Source: Chromatiales bacterium (ex Bugula neritina AB1)
GTDB lineage: Bacteria; Pseudomonadota; Gammaproteobacteria; Granulosicoccales; Granulosicoccaceae
Assembly: GCA_001730015.1 (NCBI GenBank)
Contig: MDLA01000063.1
Coordinates: 1 to 57,402 of the forward strand
Reading direction: 5' to 3'
DNA length: 57,402 nt
The notes under the pieces are model-generated. The model searched no databases and had not been told where the DNA came from. It saw nothing but the letters and a program-made list of their open reading frames with translations. Positions 51,738 to 57,402 of the stretch are shown here, in pieces. Position 1 is the stretch's first letter. Each line of letters starts with the position of its first letter. The position numbers and the translations under genes were made by a program.

Positions 51738-52826
51738 TCAGGTCTCCTGCAAGTGAGCGCGACGTTGCCGCAGCAAAGACTCGGTCGGGGTAGCAAACAC
51801 ATGTTCATATAGATCGGCCGGGCCAGGTGGCGGTACGGTGGCGGCCTTGTCGAAACCCGCCTGAATTTCTGCAGTAATCTCCTGCTCCCACTCTGCGGCT
51901 TTTTCTTCATCCCACATACTCTGTGAGGCTAGATACTTTTGTACGCGATCAATCGGGTCACGCAGCGCCCAGGCTTTTTCTACAGCTTCATTAACATAGC
52001 GGGTCGGGTCATCCGCCGTGGTATGTGCCCACATCCGATAGGTGTGGCATTCAATTAAAGTCGGCCCGCCTCCATTGCGGCCACGTGCAACAGCTTCAGC
52101 CACAGCCTGATACACGGCGAATAGATCATTGCCATCAACTGACACACCGGGAAAGCCGTAGCCGGGTGCACGCGTCGCGAAATCAACCGTGGCACTTTGT
52201 ATTTCACGCGGTGTTGAAATCGCCCACTGATTATTCTGCAGCAGAAAAATTACCGGCGCCTTTGTTACACCAGCCAGATTGCAAGCTTCATGGAAGTCTC
52301 CTTCAGAAGACGAGCCTTCGCCGAAATAGGCAATAGAAACGCCGTTTTTCTGTTGCAGCTGCATACCCCACGCAAGCCCTACCGCATGAGGAATTTGTGC
52401 TGCAAGCGAGATTTGAAACTGCATAACGTTAACGCCTGTCGGCACAACGCCACCTGCCGGATGCCCCTGACGATACAATATAATATTCTCCAGCGGCAAC
52501 CCCTGGCGAATGGCCGCAGGCATCTCTCGATATTGCGGGGCAATCCAGTCGGTTTCGGGGTTCAATGCCATGGCAGAGCCCACAATAGAGGCCTCCTGAC
52601 CATGAAGCGGTGCAAAGGTGCCCAGCTTGCCCTGTCGCTGCAAACTGAAGCATTTGGTATCAAAAGCGCGGCCCAGCATCATTAACCGCAAAGCTTCCAG
52701 CGTCTGCTCTATCGTCAGCGGAGACTCCGCCCCTTCAGTGACAACTCCGTTGCTATCGAGCAGGCAATGGGGCTCAACCGGTTTTTTTCCCGGCTGGAAC
52801 TGTGGGGGACATTTTTCACTCATCAA
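51738..52826 (-). CDS. 2-oxoacid dehydrogenase E1 component, alpha subunit (branched-chain/pyruvate type)
   Basis: Alpha subunit, 362 residues, with the thiamine diphosphate motif GEGSSSEGDFHEACNLAG ending in FLLQNNQWA, the GQEASIVGSAMAL block, and the HTYRMWAHTTADDP phosphorylation-loop region seen in BCKDH and PDH E1alpha. The first 30 residues are an unconserved lead. It is the first gene of the complex operon; the upstream gap to the disrupted EamA gene is 82 bp and shows no strong promoter. Branched-chain 2-oxoacid dehydrogenase is slightly preferred because of the extended N-terminus and the QYREMP segment. Confidence 0.93.
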   Translation of the reverse strand: MMSEKCPPQFQPGKKPVEPHCLLDSNGVVTEGAESPLTIEQTLEALRLMMLGRAFDTKCFSLQRQGKLGTFAPLHGQEASIVGSAMALNPETDWIAPQYREMPAAIRQGLPLENIILYRQGHPAGGVVPTGVNVMQFQISLAAQIPHAVGLAWGMQLQQKNGVSIAYFGEGSSSEGDFHEACNLAGVTKAPVIFLLQNNQWAISTPREIQSATVDFATRAPGYGFPGVSVDGNDLFAVYQAVAEAVARGRNGGGPTLIECHTYRMWAHTTADDPTRYVNEAVEKAWALRDPIDRVQKYLASQSMWDEEKAAEWEQEITAEIQAGFDKAATVPPPGPADLYEHVFATPTESLLRQRRAHLQET

Positions 52827-52908
52827 CAGCCGCCGCTTTATTAATTTTGTAACTTAAGGATACTACAAGGCGAGCGGCTTGCAGCCACATACAACGCGTA
52901 TTTTTTTG

Positions 52909-53870
52909 TCAGGATACTTTCACAGACTGGCGACGACGCAGCACAATATTTTGCAGAACCAGCGCACTGATCACCATCAGTGCCCCGACCAACTCAAGCA
53001 CCGAAAACCGGTAGCCCTGAAAATACCTGACGGCAAAGGTCGATACGGGAATCAGATTGGTGAACAACATTGCATTCAATGGCTCCACTCGTCTGGAACC
53101 GGCTGTCCATGCGAACATGCCCATCAACACACCGATATAGGTCAAAAACAGTAATTCATATCTGGCCTGATACCAATCGTGCGCCGTAGGCTGTGTAAGC
53201 AAACCCACACTCACCAGCACCACAACAACCATGGTGTTGGCGAAAGCGCCGGACATCATCGACCAGCTGGTCAGCCTGAGATTAGACCAATGGGCATAGC
53301 GACCGCAGGCAAACGTATAAAGCACCCAGCACAGAGCGCACCGGTCAGCACCATAAGATCACCCGCGATCTCAAGCGGTGACTGAAGTAAATCGGTATTC
53401 CATTCGGTGACAACCGTGATCACCCCCAGAAAAGCCAGTGCAACACAGGAACTGGTTCGCCACCCGGGCAAATCACCACCGGCTATTCGCTGCACCAACA
53501 CAGCCATAATCGGCTGGGTTGCAACGATAATAGCGGCAATCTCCGGGCGGGTGAACATCAGGCCACCAAAGATAAGTGTCGGCGCACCGCACATGCCAAC
53601 AATACCGACAAGCCATACGGTAAGACTTTCTTTGTTAATCCTGAACGATTGCCGCCCTTCAAGCGCATACAAAATCACCGCCAGCATCAGCGCAGCAATA
53701 CCAAAGCGATACACCGCCGCATGAAAGGCATCGACCGTTACGAAGGCAGACTTGGCAACCGGAAACTGCACGCCCCACATTAACGCCGTTGCCAGCAATA
53801 TCAGACTACCGCTGGTATATTGCAGATATTCACCTCGATTTGAGTGCCCTGACATTTCGTTATCGTTCAC
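52909..53870 (-). pseudogene. EamA-family transporter, interrupted by a frameshift
   Basis: A DMT/EamA permease (normally about 300 residues, ten helices) split between two frames. The N-terminal part (53870 down to about 53330) reads in one frame to TGALCAG; the C-terminal part resumes in the next frame as VLYTFACGRYAHWSNLRL and runs to 52909. One missing base near 53325-53335 would restore ALCxVLYTFACGRY, the usual join of the two EamA repeats. Both halves are otherwise intact and well formed, so the lesion is recent or a sequencing error. No substrate can be predicted. The gene ends 82 bp upstream of the E1alpha start. Confidence 0.85.
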
Positions 53871-54020
53871 CTTGTAAAAATGCTCGCCCTGCGGCTTACC
53901 CCGCCGCGAAGCGGGACAGTATCAGATAACGGTCGCCGAAGATGGTGTCTGATAACAAATCACATGCAATAATTCTTTAATAGATTCATCTAATTTCTAC
54001 TAACACGAGCGGGCTTCACC

Positions 54021-55211
54021 ATGCGCTTTGACCTGATACCGAATTTCAATCCGGGTGAAACAATACCCTGGGACCAGGCCCTTTCGATGCTGCGCGAGCA
54101 AACCTCACTAGCGGAAGCCGCGGGGTTCACCACAGCCTGGTTTACCGAGCATCATTTCGCGCACAACGGCTACATGAACGCGCCCCCCAACCCGATACAA
54201 ATGTGTACCCACATCGCCGCACATTGTCAGAAGATCAGGGTTGGCACCTGCCCCATCGTACTTCCGGACTGGCATCCGCTAAGAGTGGCCGAAGACATCG
54301 CAATGCTCGACAACATGACCCTCGGCAGAGTGGACTTCGGTGTTGCAAAAGGTATCAATGAGCGCGCAACTATTCAGTTCAACAAAAACGCTGATCGCAG
54401 AGACAACAGCAAAGCAATGCGCCTGTATCTGGAATCACTGGAAATAATATTAAAAGCATGGACCAATGAAGCATTCACCCACAAAGGTGAATTCTATGAG
54501 TTTCCGGTACCCGGCTGGCAGGAGACTAATCGCTTTTTTCAGCCGCTGGATCCGCGCTACCACGCCGAAGACGGCGAGTACACTGCAATGTATGTACACC
54601 CCCGCCCTTTTCAGCAGGCACACCCGCCCGTCTGGCTGATGTCGAATGCGCCACCCACCTTTGAGATGGCAGGGTCTAAAGGCTATGGTGTGATATCCAT
54701 GTCTTCAGCACCAAAGCGCACATTAGCCTGTTGGGACCCGTACCGGGAAGCCCTGTCAAAAGCCCGTGGCTTTGAAGCAATACGCGGTGAGGGCGTCGGG
54801 GTTTGTACCGCATTCTATGTAGGCGAGAGCATGGAAGAAGCCGAACGCACCATCCGACCGGCAATTAACGCCTACTATGAGTTTTTGGGAGGGTCTCGAC
54901 CTGCCGGCGAGTGGACAAAAAACGGCTATCTGGATCTCGGCGAAGAAATGACAGCAACCGATAACAACGATGACTGGTTTGACTTTCTAAACAAGCGCGG
55001 AATCATTGTTGTTGGATCGATCGAATACGTTATCGAGAAATTTTCCCAGAGCCAGCAGACCTTCGGCCTCGACCACCTGGTTCTGATGCAACAATACACC
55101 GGCGTACCGTACAGCAAGATACTCGCAAGCTGGGATCGTCTATGCGAACACGTAGTACCGCACTTCGGAACGCAATCAATCAGTCAAAAACGGGATACTG
55201 CAAATGCTTGA
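54021..55211 (+). CDS. LLM-class flavin-dependent oxidoreductase
   Basis: A luciferase-like TIM-barrel flavoenzyme of 396 residues: MRFDLIPNFNPGETIPWDQA, AEAAGFTTAWFTEHHF, CPIVLPDWHPLRVAEDIAML, DNMTLGRVDFGVAKG and LMSNAPPTFEMAGSKGYG. The enzyme would use reduced FMN or FMNH2 with oxygen on an unknown substrate. It leads an operon with a GST (8-bp overlap), an alpha/beta hydrolase and an SnoaL-like protein, a combination suggesting oxidative breakdown of an aromatic or xenobiotic-like compound. An inverted repeat TATCAGATA...TGTCTGATA lies at 53920-53954 upstream. Confidence 0.9.
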   Translation: MRFDLIPNFNPGETIPWDQALSMLREQTSLAEAAGFTTAWFTEHHFAHNGYMNAPPNPIQMCTHIAAHCQKIRVGTCPIVLPDWHPLRVAEDIAMLDNMTLGRVDFGVAKGINERATIQFNKNADRRDNSKAMRLYLESLEIILKAWTNEAFTHKGEFYEFPVPGWQETNRFFQPLDPRYHAEDGEYTAMYVHPRPFQQAHPPVWLMSNAPPTFEMAGSKGYGVISMSSAPKRTLACWDPYREALSKARGFEAIRGEGVGVCTAFYVGESMEEAERTIRPAINAYYEFLGGSRPAGEWTKNGYLDLGEEMTATDNNDDWFDFLNKRGIIVVGSIEYVIEKFSQSQQTFGLDHLVLMQQYTGVPYSKILASWDRLCEHVVPHFGTQSISQKRDTANA

Positions 55212-55878
55212 GATCTGGGGAAGGCCCTACTCATCGAATGTTATACCGGTTATCTGGACCGCTGCAGAGCTTGGCCTCGACTACAAACTGAAACTGGCTG
55301 GCGGAAGCTTTGGTCAACTCGATACCGATCAATACGCCACAATAAACCCCAACCGCATGATCCCCGCCATACGCGACGGTGATTTTTCATTGTGGGAATC
55401 ACTGGCGATAGTGCGCTACCTCTGCGCACGTTACGGGGCCGGAACACTCTGCCCGGATGATCCACAGCAACGAGCGATTGCAGATCAATGGATGGAATGG
55501 AGCAGCACGCGAGCGTTCACTCCCGTGATTCAAATGTTCTTTCAGACTGTACGCACAGCACCCGACAAGCGAGATCAAAAAACTATCAACGCCCATGCGA
55601 GCGACGCAGCCAGCGTACTGTCTATATTTGAAAAGCATCTCGAAGGTCGTGAGTACGTAGTTTCCGACAGCTTTACCATGGCTGATATCCCGCTGGGCTG
55701 CATCGCCTACCGCTATTTTAATGTAGATGCAGCGCGCCCGGACCTACCCAATATAGAAGCCTGGTATGAGCGACTAAGCCAACGGCCAGCCTATCAGAAA
55801 CACGTGATGCGATTTTTCGGTACAAACCCCGAAGAATGGCAAGCGCTTGAAATCGCCTCAGCGAACGAGGGGGAATAA
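55204..55878 (+). CDS. Glutathione S-transferase family protein
   Basis: A 224-residue soluble GST. Thioredoxin-like domain: WGRPYSSNVIPVIWTAAEL (active-site Ser or Tyr near residue 8), NPNRMIPAIRDGDFSLWES. Helical domain: FEKHLEGREYVVSDSFTMAD. It overlaps the LLM gene by 8 bp and its stop overlaps the hydrolase start (TAATG), so the three are translationally coupled. In this setting it may conjugate or isomerise the product of the LLM oxidation. Confidence 0.9.
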   Translation: MLEIWGRPYSSNVIPVIWTAAELGLDYKLKLAGGSFGQLDTDQYATINPNRMIPAIRDGDFSLWESLAIVRYLCARYGAGTLCPDDPQQRAIADQWMEWSSTRAFTPVIQMFFQTVRTAPDKRDQKTINAHASDAASVLSIFEKHLEGREYVVSDSFTMADIPLGCIAYRYFNVDAARPDLPNIEAWYERLSQRPAYQKHVMRFFGTNPEEWQALEIASANEGE

Positions 55879-56765
55879 TGACTATTGACCCAAATGTTTT
55901 TTCCCATCACGAAAAATTCTCGGCAGAAGAATTTGAAGCACAATATAACCTGCGTGAAGGACGACCCGACTATGAAGTCACCGTCATTCCAGACTGGGTT
56001 GCCCGCAGTGAGTCCGCACGTGAAACCTTAAGCTGCACACTCGATATTCGATACGGCGAAGGCGACAAGCAAAAACTCGACATCTTCCCGGCGGCAAATC
56101 CTACCGCCGCAACGCTCGTCTATTTTCATGGTGGCTACTGGCAGCGAGGTGATAAATCCATTTACAGCTTTCTAGCAACACCGTTTATTAAGGCCGGTGT
56201 CAATGTCATTATAGTGGGATATGATCTCTGCCCCGAAGTTTCGCTGACACGCATCACCGCACAAGCCCGTGAAGCCATGGCCTATATATGGCACAACGCA
56301 GCAACACTCGGCATTGACCGCGAACGTCTAACAGTAATGGGCCACTCCGCAGGCGGCCACATCACTGAAATGCTGATGGCCACAAACTGGCCGCAATGCT
56401 CAGACAACCTGCCAGTAAATCTAATCAAGTCCGGAATACCGGTTTCGCCATTAAGTTACCTTGAACCGGTACGCCTCACTGCCGGGCTTAATTCAGGTAT
56501 TCGCATGGATGCTGCCGAGGCGGAATCACAAAGCCCGATGCGCAATCACCCGCCAGCGACCAATGCACCACAGCTGGTTGTTGTAGGTGGCGCAGAAACG
56601 GAAGAATTTCACCGGCAGTCTCAAATGTATTTCGATGCATTTAACAACGCAGACAGACCTATGGAAATGTACGTGGTGCCCGGAGTTGATCACTTCGATG
56701 AACTGAATGTACTGGCCGATTCAAACAGCCCGTTCTTTAAAAAGACACTCGCCATGCTGAAATGA
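55878..56765 (+). CDS. Alpha/beta hydrolase, kynurenine-formamidase-like esterase
   Basis: A 295-residue alpha/beta hydrolase with the oxyanion-hole motif HGGYW at 84-88, the nucleophile elbow GHSAGG at 155-160 (Ser157), and a catalytic His in VPGVDHFDELN near the end. The HGGYW plus GHSAGG combination is typical of arylformamidase and related cytosolic esterases. The start overlaps the GST stop by one base. As step partner of the LLM oxidoreductase it could open an ester, amide or formyl group formed in the first reaction. Substrate is not known. Confidence 0.88.
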   Translation: MTIDPNVFSHHEKFSAEEFEAQYNLREGRPDYEVTVIPDWVARSESARETLSCTLDIRYGEGDKQKLDIFPAANPTAATLVYFHGGYWQRGDKSIYSFLATPFIKAGVNVIIVGYDLCPEVSLTRITAQAREAMAYIWHNAATLGIDRERLTVMGHSAGGHITEMLMATNWPQCSDNLPVNLIKSGIPVSPLSYLEPVRLTAGLNSGIRMDAAEAESQSPMRNHPPATNAPQLVVVGGAETEEFHRQSQMYFDAFNNADRPMEMYVVPGVDHFDELNVLADSNSPFFKKTLAMLK

Positions 56766-56838
56766 AAGTACAACCCGACAATTTAACCGTAAACTCACGC
56801 GTAACTTGATTTGCACCACCAACAAACGAAATATATAA

Positions 56839-57243
56839 ATGACTGACAACAACGCAGCAACTAAAAATCAATTCGGCATTACCCCGGCACTTATTGATAC
56901 AATAGGCGACGCCTTCAACGCCAACGACATCGACGCCGTAATGCCTTTCTTTGCAGAAGATGCAATCTTCGATCATGGTGCCGGCCCGGAAATCTACGGT
57001 ACACGGTTTGAAGGGACTCAACAGATACGGCAGGTTTTTTCCGGCTTGTTTGAAAAGGTAGACAGCGTACACTGGGTTACGCTGGATGTACGTATAGCCG
57101 ACGACAAAGCCTATTGTGAGTATCATCGCACTGCTAAGTTGAAAACAGGTGAAACTCAGGATTTCCTGAGTGTTGACATATTAACGTTTCGCGATGGGTT
57201 GATTATTCACAAAGATACTTATTACAAGGATCGCACAGTGTAG
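56839..57243 (+). CDS. SnoaL/NTF2-like protein of the LLM operon
   Basis: A 134-residue NTF2-fold protein: helix ALIDTIGDAFNANDIDAVMP, then FFAEDAIFDHGAGPEIYGTR, an acidic pocket motif, and SVDILTFRDGLIIHKDTYYKD. It follows the alpha/beta hydrolase gene by 73 bp on the same strand and is probably the last gene of this operon. Likely a small isomerase, dehydratase or binding protein for a pathway intermediate. It resembles the SnoaL-like protein at 42355 in fold, not in close sequence. Confidence 0.82.
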   Translation: MTDNNAATKNQFGITPALIDTIGDAFNANDIDAVMPFFAEDAIFDHGAGPEIYGTRFEGTQQIRQVFSGLFEKVDSVHWVTLDVRIADDKAYCEYHRTAKLKTGETQDFLSVDILTFRDGLIIHKDTYYKDRTV

Positions 57244-57402
57244 TGTTTTTCGATAGGTCGTGTTTTGGTGGATCTTGGGGATGAAGTTTGGTTTTCTGGA
57301 TGCATTTTTGTAGCATTAAGTCAGTGAACCTGGCATTTGCAGGGTTTTAAGTCACTGCAAAACAATAAACTACCGAATTTACTATATATACGGCCGAATT
57401 CG

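Overview
This 57.4-kb window is a gene-dense bacterial chromosome segment carrying about 51 protein genes, with no rRNA, tRNA, CRISPR array or intact transposase that I can recognise. The gene mix points to a Gram-negative proteobacterium: a Wzc-type tyrosine autokinase, periplasmic binding proteins, RutR, GlyA, the aerobic cobaltochelatase pair CobS/CobT and an IalB-like secreted protein. RutR and TviB look gammaproteobacterial in sequence, while IalB, CobS/T and the NMT1-type ABC importer are common in marine alpha- and gammaproteobacteria. I favour a marine or saprophytic gammaproteobacterium, at modest confidence.

Layout. 1-5.0 kb: IalB-like protein, glyA, cobT and cobS, all on the minus strand. 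5.0-15.4 kb: a complete reductive pyrimidine degradation locus, made of an ABC importer (binding protein, two permeases, ATPase), dihydropyrimidinase, an N-carbamoyl amidohydrolase, a divergent RutR regulator and the NAD-dependent dihydropyrimidine dehydrogenase preT-preA. Two RutR-like operators lie in its two divergent intergenic regions, and one overlaps a good promoter for preT. 15.5-21.8 kb: a class IV aminotransferase, a B12-binding radical SAM protein, an exported sulfatase, an unrecognised 429-residue protein and a small GlsB/YeaQ-like membrane protein. 22-41.4 kb: a loose envelope-glycan region with tviB, a glycerophosphodiesterase, a beta-CASP nuclease, sugar epimerases, UDP-xylose synthase, a CbpA-like co-chaperone, a GT2 glycosyltransferase, a nucleosidase paired with a spore-photoproduct-lyase-like radical SAM protein, an orphan binding protein, a Wzc-like kinase, and a set closely matching decaprenyl-phosphoryl-arabinofuranose synthesis (UbiA-type phosphoribosyltransferase, HAD phosphatase, DprE1-like, DprE2-like, SMR-type transporter). 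41.4-48.1 kb: small accessory genes (GST, SnoaL-like, zinc-ribbon, cytosolic sulfatase, MarR, monooxygenase, DM13). 48.1-52.8 kb: a four-gene branched-chain 2-oxoacid/pyruvate dehydrogenase complex operon. 52.9-57.2 kb: a frameshifted EamA transporter and an LLM oxidoreductase/GST/alpha-beta hydrolase/SnoaL-like catabolic operon.

The main non-gene discovery is a family of four dispersed, palindromic, MITE-like elements (about 160-182 bp, termini reading TAACCCGC...GCGGGTTA) at 18.1, 28.9, 42.1 and 47.4 kb, all intergenic, two in each orientation. A second, unrelated inverted-repeat structure flanks the sulfatase gene at 44.0-45.5 kb, and a perfect palindrome sits just before the marR-type gene.

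The most interesting systems are the arabinofuranosyl-lipid-like set, in which the HAD half of the UbiA fusion has lost its catalytic aspartates while a free-standing HAD phosphatase lies in the divergent operon, and the translationally coupled GT2/nucleosidase/SPL-like radical SAM trio. All assignments are from reading the sequence; no database search was run.
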